A stretch of DNA of 64,000 bases from Roseivirga sp. (GTDB lineage: Bacteria > Bacteroidota > Bacteroidia > Cytophagales > Cyclobacteriaceae), in contig JAJCYM010000048.1 of the NCBI GenBank assembly GCA_029262895.1, positions 62,001-126,000 on the forward strand, written 5' to 3'. Position numbers and translations under genes: made by a program. The notes beneath the pieces were generated by a model. It had not been told where the DNA came from, searched no databases, and saw only the letters and a list, made by a program, of their open reading frames with translations. This document shows positions 26,044-35,500 of the stretch, piece after piece; within the stretch, counting starts at the first letter, position 1; every line of letters starts with the position of its first letter.

Positions 26044-26694
26044 ATGGGAATAGTCCAAAAAGAAAAAGACATCGCACTTAAAATAGCTTCAGACCTATTG
26101 TCCATTGGTGCCATAAAACTGAATAAAGAAACCCCTTTCACCTGGGCTTCGGGTTGGAAATCTCCTATTTACTGCGATAATAGATTGTCGCTGTCGTTTC
26201 CTGAAATCAGGACCTTTATCAGACAGTCATTGGCCGAGGTAGTCAGAAGCAAGTACCCTGAAGCCGAAGCTATTGCCGGAGTAGCAACAGCCGGTATTCC
26301 ACAAGGGGCTTTGATTGCCGATGAATTAGGACTACCATTTATATATGTGCGGTCTAAACCAAAAGGGCATGGCATGACCAATTTGATCGAAGGCAAGGTA
26401 ACCGAAGGCCAAAAAGTGGTGGTCGTTGAGGACTTGGTTTCCACCGGAGGAAGCTCTCTAAAAGCTGCTGCAGATCTCAAGGCTGCCAATATCGAGGTTT
26501 TAGGCATGCTTGCCATTTTCACATACGGTTTTCCTGTAGCAGCCGAGAATTTCAAAAATGCCAATATAGAATTGCACTGCCTTAGCAACTACTCTGTAAT
26601 GCTTGAAAAAGCCCTGGAAATGGATTATATCCATCCAGGAGATGTTTCTTCATTGGAAGAATGGCGGAAAGACCCGGCAAGTTGGAATGGGTAA
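26044..26694 (+). CDS. pyrE: Orotate phosphoribosyltransferase
   Basis: A 216-residue pyrimidine biosynthesis enzyme converting orotate and PRPP to OMP. The PRPP-binding motif VVVVEDLVSTGGSS, the flexible catalytic loop RSKPKGHGMTNLIEG and the N-terminal FTWASGWKSPIYCDNR are all characteristic. Length is normal. A TAAATTCG (26032-26039) just four bases before the ATG looks like a -7 promoter element, which would give a transcript with almost no leader. The gene stands alone, followed by the inverted-repeat spacer. Confidence 0.97.
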   Translation: MGIVQKEKDIALKIASDLLSIGAIKLNKETPFTWASGWKSPIYCDNRLSLSFPEIRTFIRQSLAEVVRSKYPEAEAIAGVATAGIPQGALIADELGLPFIYVRSKPKGHGMTNLIEGKVTEGQKVVVVEDLVSTGGSSLKAAADLKAANIEVLGMLAIFTYGFPVAAENFKNANIELHCLSNYSVMLEKALEMDYIHPGDVSSLEEWRKDPASWNG

Positions 26695-26707
26695 ATTGTT
26701 ATGTTTA

Positions 26708-26921
26708 AAGTTTCAAGTTCAAAGTTTGGAATTTGGCACTTGATTTTTGAAAGCTCCTTTTAAAGGAGGCGCTTCATTCTTCAGCGAAGGAAAGATCAGT
26801 GTATAAGGCTCATTTCCTTGTTCTGAATGCTGAAGCAGGAACGAAGAATCTAACCATTACTAACCGGGTTTAATTTTAGAGTTGTAAGACACCGTTGTCA
26901 AGGACTTTGAACTTGAAACTT
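26708..26921. repeat. MITE-like intergenic element with 18-base inverted ends
   Basis: AAGTTTCAAGTTCAAAGT (26708-26725) is the exact reverse complement of 26904-26921, so a 214-base unit has perfect 18-base terminal inverted repeats. Inside is a hairpin CTCCTTT-T-AAAGGAG (about 26754-26768). No open frame of note is present. It fills nearly all of the pyrE/TIGR02757 spacer. It could be a non-autonomous element or a dispersed repeat; no transposase is nearby and no target duplication was established. Confidence 0.55.
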
Positions 26922-26940
26922 CGAACTTGAAATGTATAAT

Positions 26941-27720
26941 TTAGAACTTCTCCGCTACTCCAAGACCAAAGAGTGCAAAATCGTACTTTACAGGATCTTC
27001 CGAATCAAACTCCCTCAAGCTATTGGTCAACTCAATTGCTGTTTGCCAATCCGTTTGTTTTCGCTTAATCAACCCTAGTTTTCTTGCTACTCTGTCCACA
27101 TGCAAATCGCATGGACATATCAGCTGACTTGGCTTGATTTTCTTCCATATTCCAAAGTCTACCCCCTTTCCATCATCCCGCACCATCCAGCGCAAGAACA
27201 TATTCAACCGTTTGCAAGCCGATTTCCTTTCAGGTGTTGCGATATGTTTCGTTGTTCTTTCAGGAGCATCAGGGAGTTGGAAAAATGATCTATGAAAATG
27301 ACTAAGCCCCTTTTCCACAGCGTCTTGCCCAAATTTAGTGTCTGGCACGAAAGCCTCTTCCAGCGAACTATGTTCTGAGTAGAAAGATTTGAGGAAGGCT
27401 ATAAAATAGAGGGTATCAGTGGCATTGAAAGTTCGGTGTTTAAATCCCAAAAGTGGTTTCAGATCATTTTCTGAATGATTGAGGATAAAATCATGAGGCG
27501 CGTTGCCCATCATTTCGAACAACTCATTGCACTTATTAATGATAGTTATTCTTTGTCCCCAAGCCAAAGTAGCTGCCCAAAATCCCGTTATCTCAATATC
27601 CTGCTTTTTGCTGTACTGGTGGGGGATTGAAATAGGGTCATTCTCAATAAAGCCTGGCTGGTTGTACTCTTCTACCTTTTCCTCAAGAAAGCTCCTGAGG
27701 TCTTCAAAAGAATCAGACAT
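26941..27720 (-). CDS. TIGR02757-family protein
   Basis: A 259-residue cytosolic protein of the Bacteroidetes-rich TIGR02757 family, of unknown function. Features that identify it are the N-terminal NDPISIPHQYSKKQDIEITG, WAATLAWGQRITI, and the C-terminal KKIKPSQLICPCDLHVDRVA with paired cysteines (C-P-C) near 217-219. The distribution of a helical body and late His/Cys residues is reminiscent of HhH-GPD glycosylases, but I see no clear catalytic motif. It begins 3 bases after the LysM gene in the same direction. Confidence 0.87.
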   Translation of the reverse strand: MSDSFEDLRSFLEEKVEEYNQPGFIENDPISIPHQYSKKQDIEITGFWAATLAWGQRITIINKCNELFEMMGNAPHDFILNHSENDLKPLLGFKHRTFNATDTLYFIAFLKSFYSEHSSLEEAFVPDTKFGQDAVEKGLSHFHRSFFQLPDAPERTTKHIATPERKSACKRLNMFLRWMVRDDGKGVDFGIWKKIKPSQLICPCDLHVDRVARKLGLIKRKQTDWQTAIELTNSLREFDSEDPVKYDFALFGLGVAEKF

Positions 27721-27723
27721 TGA

Positions 27724-28593
27724 TTAAAGGAAATAACTCAATTCAACGAGGAATCGCTTATCCAAAGCTTTCAACTGGTCATACGTGCGCTTGTTGATTT
27801 TGATCATAACATCCGTGTTTTCACCAGTGTCGGGTAACTTTCCAATCACCCGCACATAAACGGTAAGGTCGTTCATCCGATTACGAATTTTGATCACCGT
27901 TCCCGTGGGTGCGGTGCGATGTAAAGCCAGAAACTTGGTCGTTTCTTCTCCCTCTTCTATCAACTCAGCCGTTCCCTCTTCTTTGACTTCACGGAAAGGA
28001 GTACTGGAAAGTTCGTCAGATGGGTCAGGTACTTCCAGCACTGGTGCAACCTCAGGAGTTTCTACATTAGCGGAGGTTGTAGAATCTGCCATTACTGGGA
28101 TTTCTGTTTCAGGCTTTTCAATTGGGATAATATCTGCATCAGCTATCTCTGCAGCTGGAGTCGCATCATCCGAATTATTTCCCTTTTCTATCAGTAACAC
28201 CTGCCCCAATGACAGGCTATTTGAAGTCAGTTCATTCAGGTTTTTGATTTCGTCTATTTTGATACCATACTTTGATGCTATAGCAAAAAGTGTTTCTCCT
28301 GAGGCCACAGTATGAGTAATATTTCCGGCACCGCCAATCAGTGCTTTACCATAGGGTATTTTAAGTACCTGTCCTACTTGCAGGCCGTTGGCCACACTCG
28401 GGTTTTGCTTGGTAATGGCCGCCACAGTAGTACCATATCTTCTGGCCAAGGCAAACAATGTCTGCTTGGAGATCACTTTATGAACAACCAAAACCTTGTC
28501 ACCATCCTTTTCGACTCTTAAAGAATCAGTCTGAGCCAAGACGCTTGTCCAGAGCGTAGTAAAAAGTAAACACAGAAAAAGTAACCTCTTCAT
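27724..28593 (-). CDS. Secreted protein with two LysM domains and an RlpA-like domain
   Basis: A 289-residue exported protein. The signal peptide (1-20) ends at VLAQ. Two LysM peptidoglycan-binding domains follow (about 32-80 with LFALARRYGTTVAAI, and about 90-137 with LFAIASKYGIKIDEI). A long acidic Pro/Glu/Thr linker (about 140-205) leads to a C-terminal double-psi beta-barrel-like region (LALHRTAPTGTVIKI, IGKLPDTGENTDVMI) resembling RlpA. It is probably a periplasmic cell-wall binding protein. The catalytic Asp of lytic RlpA homologues is not clear, so activity is uncertain. It abuts the upstream gene with no gap. Confidence 0.88.
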   Translation of the reverse strand: MKRLLFLCLLFTTLWTSVLAQTDSLRVEKDGDKVLVVHKVISKQTLFALARRYGTTVAAITKQNPSVANGLQVGQVLKIPYGKALIGGAGNITHTVASGETLFAIASKYGIKIDEIKNLNELTSNSLSLGQVLLIEKGNNSDDATPAAEIADADIIPIEKPETEIPVMADSTTSANVETPEVAPVLEVPDPSDELSSTPFREVKEEGTAELIEEGEETTKFLALHRTAPTGTVIKIRNRMNDLTVYVRVIGKLPDTGENTDVMIKINKRTYDQLKALDKRFLVELSYFL

Positions 28594-29424
28594 CTAATTT
28601 CCTATTAATAAGCCGGTCAAATGGCTTCGATTTTTAACAAATATAAGTGCTTCACCATGGATAAAAAAGGTATCTGCAGCCAGTCCCTTTAAACCCGTCT
28701 CAAGCACTTCATCATAAATATTTTCTCCTTGCTCATCAAAAATGGTCAGTTGGTTTTTTAAGCCTGTCTTAGTCTCTTCAAAGAATGAGACAATTACTTT
28801 TGCACAATGCTCTGAGTAATCGCAGGCTCCCACCAGCTTAGCTCCCAACTTTAGTTTCAAAAAGCGCGCCACAGTTTCGAAGGCAGCTGACCCTTCCACA
28901 TAATGGAACGGATAGTTTTGTGCAATGGATATCGAAGGGGAGTCTTTTTTATTGGCCTTGATTGGCGCATTATTCAGTTCAATGGACAGTCCAGTTATAA
29001 TATCAAGTTCCCAATAGGAAAGAGATTCTTCCTCTTTTTTTGTGCAATAGATTTTAGACTCATCTGTTTGCATGGGTTGGAAACCTTCAAACGACCAAAG
29101 CACCTCCATTTTTTCTACATCGAACCCAAATATTGATTTTCGCTCGAAATTTTCACTACTCTGAAAGGTATGGAAGACAATTATACCATCATGGAAATGA
29201 GTGACACCTATCCACCAGAGTTCTTCAAACACGACATCTCTCCATAAAAAGGTTTTAGAATTCAAATCGAATAAATGATGGGCAACCTCTAGTTTGTCAT
29301 CATTCCTTGTAGAAACCAACAGAAAATTATCGTTCTGATGCATTTCCCAAATCGGCACTTCGAATGCTTCGGAAAAAAGAAGGGGTAATTTCACAGGCAA
29401 TTTGAATCTTCGTAATTTGAACAA
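28594..29424 (-). CDS. Uncharacterised DUF4905-like protein
   Basis: A 276-residue protein without signal peptide. Alternating strands with repeated tryptophans and aromatic pairs (FEVPIWEMHQND, FLWRDVVFEELWWIGVTHFH, MEVLWSFEGFQPM) suggest a WD40- or beta-propeller-like fold with about four to five blades. From memory it matches the Bacteroidetes DUF4905 group, whose function is unknown. It starts a three-gene leftward run with the LysM protein and TIGR02757, tightly packed, and is divergent from the NfeD gene across 30 bases. Confidence 0.68.
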   Translation of the reverse strand: MFKLRRFKLPVKLPLLFSEAFEVPIWEMHQNDNFLLVSTRNDDKLEVAHHLFDLNSKTFLWRDVVFEELWWIGVTHFHDGIIVFHTFQSSENFERKSIFGFDVEKMEVLWSFEGFQPMQTDESKIYCTKKEEESLSYWELDIITGLSIELNNAPIKANKKDSPSISIAQNYPFHYVEGSAAFETVARFLKLKLGAKLVGACDYSEHCAKVIVSFFEETKTGLKNQLTIFDEQGENIYDEVLETGLKGLAADTFFIHGEALIFVKNRSHLTGLLIGN

Positions 29425-29454
29425 AATTAGGGCTTTGAAGAAGTAATCAAAGGG

Positions 29455-30813
29455 ATGAATAGAATCATAAAAACTACAGTGCTGTCAATACTTTCAGTAC
29501 TCTGCGCATTTGGCGTTTATGCCAATGTTGAGCAAAGGGATTCAGATCGAAAGAAGGTCTTCGTTCTTAAGATCAGGAATGACATCGACCCACGCATGAA
29601 TCGTTATGTCGATTTGGCCTTAAGCCAAGCCACCAAGGAAGAAGCTGACATAATCATTGTCGATATGGATACCTACGGGGGAGCAGTGGGCGATGCCAAT
29701 GATATCAGAACCAGAATCCTTGAATATGATAAGCCAGTGTGGGTTTTCATTAATAATGATGCCGCCTCCGCGGGTGCACTTATTTCCATTGCCTGCGACA
29801 GTATTTATATGGTACCGGGTGCTAACATTGGGGCTGCCACAGTAGTAACAGCCGATGGTACAGCCGCCCCGGATAAATACCAATCCTATATGCGCTCTAT
29901 CATGCGATCTACTGCCGAGGAGAACGGCCGTGACCCGCTGATTGCTGAAGGTATGGTTGATGATAGAGTAGAAATTGAGGGAGTTACTGAAAGTGGAAAG
30001 ATTGTGACTTTTACTACCTCCGAGGCTATAAAACACGGTTATGCAGAAGCTGAAGTAACAAGTATTGATGACATCTTGAAAAGGAATGATGTCACTGATT
30101 ATGAATTACTTGATTACGAACTCGGCTGGTCTGAAAGTGTTATTGCCTTCTTTCTGAATCCCGTGGTAAGCGGAATTTTGATCCTTATGATTACCGGAGG
30201 GATTTTCTTTGAACTGCAAACACCAGGTGTTGGTTTTCCTCTTGCCGCTGCTGGCGTTGGGCTCATTTTCTATCTTACTCCTTACTATCTAAATGGCCTT
30301 GCTGCCAATTGGGAGATTGCCATATTCTTCGTTGGGATGGGGTTGATTGCGCTCGAAATTTTTGTGATACCCGGCTTTGGCGTAGCTGGAATAGCAGGAT
30401 TGGTCTGCATTGTGGGTGCTTTGATTCTAATCATGCTCGATAATGACGTGTTCGATTTTGAGTTTGTGCCGTCAGGGGAGCTATTTACAGCCTCTATGGT
30501 TGTAATGGCAGGTATGTTGGGTTCCATCATTTTGTTCCTTGTCTTTGGTTATCGATTCACGGAAAGTAATATGTTCAAAAGAGTATCCTTACAGGGGACT
30601 CAAGACAGTGATGAAGGTTATACCGTGGGTTATAGAGAGATCTCTCTCTTGGGAAAAGAAGGAACAGCCTTTACTATTCTCAGACCTAGTGGCAGAATTG
30701 AAATTAACGATGAACTTTATGATGCCTATACCCGCGGAGAGTATATTGAGAAGGGAGATAAAGTAAAAGTAATTAGCGAGGAAGGTGCTTCTCTTAAAGT
30801 GAAATCAATTTAG
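29455..30813 (+). CDS. NfeD-family membrane serine protease
   Basis: A 452-residue protein with signal peptide (1-24), a ClpP-like protease domain (about 33-215) and four or so membrane helices (about 228-365), then a small C-terminal OB-fold NfeD domain (about 385-452, ending DKVKVISEEGASLKV). The catalytic dyad is expected at S105 (DAASAGALIS) and K141 (APDKYQSYMRS), as in the archaeal 1510-N protease acting on stomatin. The stomatin partner gene is not here. It leads a run with the PLP enzyme, 2 bases downstream. Confidence 0.93.
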   Translation: MNRIIKTTVLSILSVLCAFGVYANVEQRDSDRKKVFVLKIRNDIDPRMNRYVDLALSQATKEEADIIIVDMDTYGGAVGDANDIRTRILEYDKPVWVFINNDAASAGALISIACDSIYMVPGANIGAATVVTADGTAAPDKYQSYMRSIMRSTAEENGRDPLIAEGMVDDRVEIEGVTESGKIVTFTTSEAIKHGYAEAEVTSIDDILKRNDVTDYELLDYELGWSESVIAFFLNPVVSGILILMITGGIFFELQTPGVGFPLAAAGVGLIFYLTPYYLNGLAANWEIAIFFVGMGLIALEIFVIPGFGVAGIAGLVCIVGALILIMLDNDVFDFEFVPSGELFTASMVVMAGMLGSIILFLVFGYRFTESNMFKRVSLQGTQDSDEGYTVGYREISLLGKEGTAFTILRPSGRIEINDELYDAYTRGEYIEKGDKVKVISEEGASLKVKSI

Positions 30814-30815
30814 GC

Positions 30816-32066
30816 ATGTCTCAGGAAAAGGATAATTTTAGTCCGGAAAGCTTAATGATGAGCTTTGGGCATGACCCTGCATTGGTTCGAAATTCGATCA
30901 AGAACCCTATTTTCCAGACCTCTACTTTTGAGTTTGCGACCGCTGAAGAAGGCAAGGCATTTTTTGAAAAAGTTTATGGGCCCGGCAGTATTGACGAAAA
31001 AAATGATAGCCTCATTTATACCCGGCTCAATCACCCCAACTTAATGACCGCTGAAAAACGCCTTGCCCTACTCGATGGGGTTGAGGATGCGGCATTTTTT
31101 GAAAGTGGCATGGCCGCCATCAGCACTACCTTATTGGAGTTTGCTCATTCCGGAGATTTAATCTTAATGTCCAGTCCCTTGTATGGTGGGACTGACTCTT
31201 TTATTAAAAATATTTTGCCCCGATATGGAGTGGAGCATGTCATTTTTGACCCCGAAATGACGAAGGAAGAAATCATTGAGCTAGTCACAAGCCACCCTAA
31301 GGGAGATAGTCTTTCTATAATTTATTGCGAAACCCCTGCAAACCCAACCAACAGCCTGACCGACATTGAAATGATGAGTCAAATAAAGACTCATTTTTCT
31401 CAGGACAAAAAAGTGGTGCTGGCGGTTGACAACACCTATATGGGTCCAATCTTCCAAAAGCCATCCGAGCACGGTGCTGACCTAACCATTTACTCAGCCA
31501 CCAAATATATCGGTGGACATAGTGACCTGATTGCAGGTGCCTGTTCGGGAAGTTCTGAACTTATGCTTAGACTAAAAGGACTTCGGAGCAAATTGGGCTG
31601 TATGGCCTCCCCCTGGACCTCATGGCTAATCAGCAGAAGTTTTGAAACACTCCACCTGCGAATGGAAAAACATGCTAGCAATGCATCCAAAGTAGCCGAC
31701 TTCCTGCTTACTCACCCTAAAGTGGAAAACGTAAGGTATGTTGGTCATCTTAAAGAGGGCGATCGCTATTATGATATTTACAAAAGGCAATGTACTGCCG
31801 GAGGTGCCATGCTCGCCTTTGATGTGATCGGAGGGGAAAAAGAGGCCTTTACCTTCTTAAATCACCTCAGCCTTATAAAATTAGCGGTCAGTCTGGGAAG
31901 TACTGAAACCCTGGCTTCACATCCGGATACGATGAGCAGTTCTAACGTGCCAGTCGAAGACCGCCTGAAGGTAGGAATCACGCCAGCCATGATCAGAATG
32001 TCTGTAGGCATTGAAAGTCCGGACGACCTTATTAAAGATATTAGCCACGCTCTAAATCAAATCTGA
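30816..32066 (+). CDS. Cys/Met metabolism PLP-dependent enzyme (CGS / methionine gamma-lyase family)
   Basis: A 416-residue fold-type I PLP enzyme. The cofactor lysine is K230 in YSATKYIGGHSD; AAFFESGMAAISTTLLEF, IYTRLNHPN and SLGSTETLASHP are family-typical. Members include cystathionine gamma-synthase, cystathionine gamma-lyase and methionine gamma-lyase. The early motif EKNDSLIYTRLNHPN keeps the usual Tyr and Arg phosphate ligands. Reaction specificity cannot be fixed from sequence. Its stop overlaps the truncated haemoglobin start (TGATG), so the two are translationally coupled. Confidence 0.9.
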   Translation: MSQEKDNFSPESLMMSFGHDPALVRNSIKNPIFQTSTFEFATAEEGKAFFEKVYGPGSIDEKNDSLIYTRLNHPNLMTAEKRLALLDGVEDAAFFESGMAAISTTLLEFAHSGDLILMSSPLYGGTDSFIKNILPRYGVEHVIFDPEMTKEEIIELVTSHPKGDSLSIIYCETPANPTNSLTDIEMMSQIKTHFSQDKKVVLAVDNTYMGPIFQKPSEHGADLTIYSATKYIGGHSDLIAGACSGSSELMLRLKGLRSKLGCMASPWTSWLISRSFETLHLRMEKHASNASKVADFLLTHPKVENVRYVGHLKEGDRYYDIYKRQCTAGGAMLAFDVIGGEKEAFTFLNHLSLIKLAVSLGSTETLASHPDTMSSSNVPVEDRLKVGITPAMIRMSVGIESPDDLIKDISHALNQI

Positions 32067-32431
32067 TGTCAAAATCCCTATTTGAGCGCATCGGAGAAGA
32101 AAACATCTACCAACTTGTTGATGACTTTTATGCAGGTGTAGAACAAGATGAGCTTTTAAGAAAACTCTATCCGGAAGACTTACTCCCTGCTAAAAATCGA
32201 CTTAAGTTATTTCTGATCCAGTCATTGGGAGGAAGACGCACTTACACTGATGAACGGGGTCAACCCATGCTTAGAAGAAGACACTTCCAATGGAAAATTG
32301 GAGAGAAAGAGGCCGAACACTGGCTTAAAAACATGCAGACGGCTCTGGAAAAAGCCACCTTTGCTGAACAGGAAAAAAAGGAGTTTTGGAGCTATATCTA
32401 TAATGCTGCGCTCCACATGATCAATCAATAG
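32066..32431 (+). CDS. Group II truncated haemoglobin
   Basis: A 121-residue 2-over-2 globin. The proximal histidine is H73 in RRRHFQWKIG, preceded by SLGGRRTYTDERGQP, and the N-terminal FERIGEENIYQLVDDFYAGV and LYPEDL fit HbO (group II). Such proteins bind oxygen, nitric oxide or sulfide species. The one-base overlap with a Cys/Met PLP enzyme suggests a linked function, perhaps sensing or detoxifying a sulfur or nitrogen product; that is inference. Confidence 0.93.
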   Translation: MSKSLFERIGEENIYQLVDDFYAGVEQDELLRKLYPEDLLPAKNRLKLFLIQSLGGRRTYTDERGQPMLRRRHFQWKIGEKEAEHWLKNMQTALEKATFAEQEKKEFWSYIYNAALHMINQ

Positions 32432-32466
32432 CCTCATTTCCGTTTACAATACTGAGCATAAATAAA

Positions 32467-32498
32467 TTGTGCCTAATTGTTAACTTCCCATATATTTT
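32467..32498 (+). promoter_or_regulatory. Possible promoter for the Tricorn-type protease gene
   Basis: A TTG at 32467-32469 lies 21 bases ahead of TATATTTT (32491-32498), one mismatch from TAnnTTTG. The ATG is 40 bases further on. Weak but correctly spaced. Confidence 0.35.
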
Positions 32499-32537
32499 TT
32501 CCGGTCTACCAATTAGCAAACAACAAAACAACCTGAC

Positions 32538-35500
32538 ATGATTTCACGAAGACATCTTTCGAATACCCTTTTGAGTCTATTACTTTTCTGTACCATAAGT
32601 ATGAGCAATGTCTTTGCTCAAGGCACACGCCTGCTCCGACAACCGGCCATAAGCAGTTCAAACATCGCCTTTACTTATGGCGGAGATATTTGGGTTACAG
32701 ATTTAAGCGGTCAACAACTCAAACGCATCACCAGTACGCCAGCAGTGGAAAGTGGACCTCACTTTTCGCCCGATGGTAATTGGATTGCCTTCACTTCCAA
32801 TCGTTCAGGCAGCAATTCAGTTTACATTGTTTCAAAGGAGGGTGGCACTCCCAAGAGATTAACCTGGCATCCATCAGCCTCCGTTGCTCGTGGATGGACC
32901 AACGATGGTAAAAAAGTACTCTATGCCTCTTCCAGAGAAACTGCACCAACACCACACAACCGACTTTGGACTGTTTCAACTGATGGCGGACCTTCTGATA
33001 GAGTAACCGCTCAATGGGGCTTTGACGGCTCGTATTCTCCCAATGGCCGCCAAATGGTCATTGATAAAATGAGCAGGTGGGACGTTGAATTCCGAGCCTA
33101 CCGAGGTGGGCAGAATACACCACTTATCATTCTGAACCTTAACAATCAAAACGAAACACTGATCCCTAATGACAAGACAACCGATATTGAACCGGTTTGG
33201 GTTGGGGGTGATATTTACTTTCTTTCTGACAGAGACTGGACCATGAATGTTTGGTCATATTCCACTCGTTCTGGAAACCTCCGCCAGGTTACTAAGTTTA
33301 GCGGCACCGATATAAAATCACTAAGTGCCGGAAATGGACAATTGATCATTGAACGAGAAGGCTACCTGCATACTCTTGATCCTGCCTCCGGAAATACTAC
33401 TCAGCTCAATATTAATGTGGTTGGTGATTTCCCTTGGTCAGAAACTAAGTGGGAGAATGTGAGTACAAGAAGCACAGCTGCGTCCCTCTCCCCTTCCGGA
33501 AAGCGAGTAGTAATGGAAGCTCGCGGTGAAATATTTACGGTTCCTACCGAACATGGCGATGCCAGAAACCTGACGCAAAGTTCGGATGAGGCTGACCGTG
33601 CTCCTCTTTGGTCACCAAAAGGAGGCAAAATTGCCTGGTTTTCGGATAAAGGTGGTAATGGCTATTCTTTGTACATGACGGATCAGGACGGTTTGTCTGA
33701 GCCGTCCGTCATCTCAATTGGGGAATCAAAAATGGCCTGGGAGCCTACCTGGTCTCCAGATGGTGATCATCTTGCCTTTGTGGATGATGATGTGCGCATT
33801 CGCGTTATCGAGCTGGCTTCAGGCAATATTCAAACCATTGATGTTGGCGGAAACAATCTTCAACGCGGTTCAATGGGTCTGGCCTGGTCTCACGATTCTA
33901 AGCATTTGGCCTATGCCAAATCTGGTTCTAATAACTTCAGGAAGATCATGTCCTGGTCGCTTGAAACCAAAGCGATAAGCCAATTAACCAACTCCTTTGC
34001 TGATTCCTTTGCTCCTGCCTGGGATCGTGATGGCAAGCACATGTACTTCTTGGCCAGTACGGATGTAGCCCTAGGTTCTGGCTGGGCCAATACCAGTTCC
34101 ATGCAGGCCAGCCCTCGGTATGCGGCCTACGTGATTGTCTTGAAAGAAGGTGAAGACTCTCCTTTCATTCCACGCAGTGATGAAGAACCTGTAAAAGAGG
34201 AAAAAAAGGAAGAAGATAAAGAGGCTGATAAAAAAGAAGATAAGAAGGAAGAAAAAACCGATGATGAAGCCAAGAAGGACGAAGGACTGAAGATTGATGT
34301 AGATGGAATTGAGCGTAGAACAATTGCCCTACCAATTCCGGTAGCCAATTATAGAACCATGAGAAGCGGTTCCAAGGGCTCTGTTTTCATCAGTGAAAGA
34401 AAGCCAGGCACATTCTCTCTGACCATTCACAAATTCACCCTAGAAAAGAGGAAGGCTGAAGAATACCTGACTGGCGTTAGACAGTTTAGCGTATCTGCTG
34501 ATGGTAAGAAAATGTTAGTACAAGTCGGCCCACGCTGGCAGGTAGCCAATACCAGCTCACCCAATGGCAAAGGTGGAAAAGCCTTCACTGTTAATCTGAG
34601 GATGAAGCTCAACCGTCTGGAAGAATGGAAGCAAATGTTTGAAGAAGCATGGAGATATGAGCGCGACTACTTTTACGATCCTGCCATGCACGGCAGGGAT
34701 TGGCAAGTTGTTTATAATCGCTATGCGCCTTTAGTGCCATACGTCCGTCATAGAGGGGATTTGAATTACATACTTGATCAGGTCAATGGAGAATTAAGTG
34801 TGGGTCATAGTTTTGTATTCGGTGGAGATTTTCCATCAACCGACCGATCAACCGTAGGGTTGCTAGGGGCGGATTTAACTATTGACAAAAACCGTTGGCA
34901 AATCAAACGCATTTATACCACAGAAAGCTGGAATCCTGGCTTGACCAGCCCGCTTGATCGACCAGGAATGAACGTCAAAGAGGGTTATTACCTTGTTGGG
35001 GTTAATGGAAATGAACTTACAGCGGCCAATGATCCCTATGAGTTTCTTGACGGAACTGCCGGACAACAAACAGTATTGCACCTAAATGACAAACCATCCT
35101 TTGAGGGGTCGTGGAAAGAAATTGCAGAACCCTTAAGAAACGAGAATGCATTGCGCCAGCGCGCATGGGTTGAAGACAACCGCAGAAGAGTAGACGAGCT
35201 TTCTGGTGGCCGACTAGGCTATGTATGGGTTCCGAATACTGGTGGCGGTGGATTTGTTTCCTTCAACCGATATTTCTTTGCTCAACAAGACAAAGAAGGT
35301 GCTGTAATCGATGAGCGCTTCAATGGTGGCGGGCTCTTAGATGATTATATGGTAGATCTGATGACGCGTAAGTTACGTGCCGGGCTTACCAACGAAGTGC
35401 CTAATGGTGCGCCCATGCGCTTGCCGGCCGGTATTCTGGGGCCAAAAGCACTCTTAATCAACGAGCTTGCGGGTTCCGGTGGTGATTTCTTCCCATGGGT

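Noticed and set aside
28140-28180. Low-complexity acidic region in the LysM protein as an error
   Set aside because: Such Pro/Glu/Thr linkers are usual between LysM and C-terminal domains.
34180-34300. Glu/Lys-rich stretch as a separate repeat feature or frameshift
   Set aside because: It is a charged linker in one continuous frame between propeller and protease domains.
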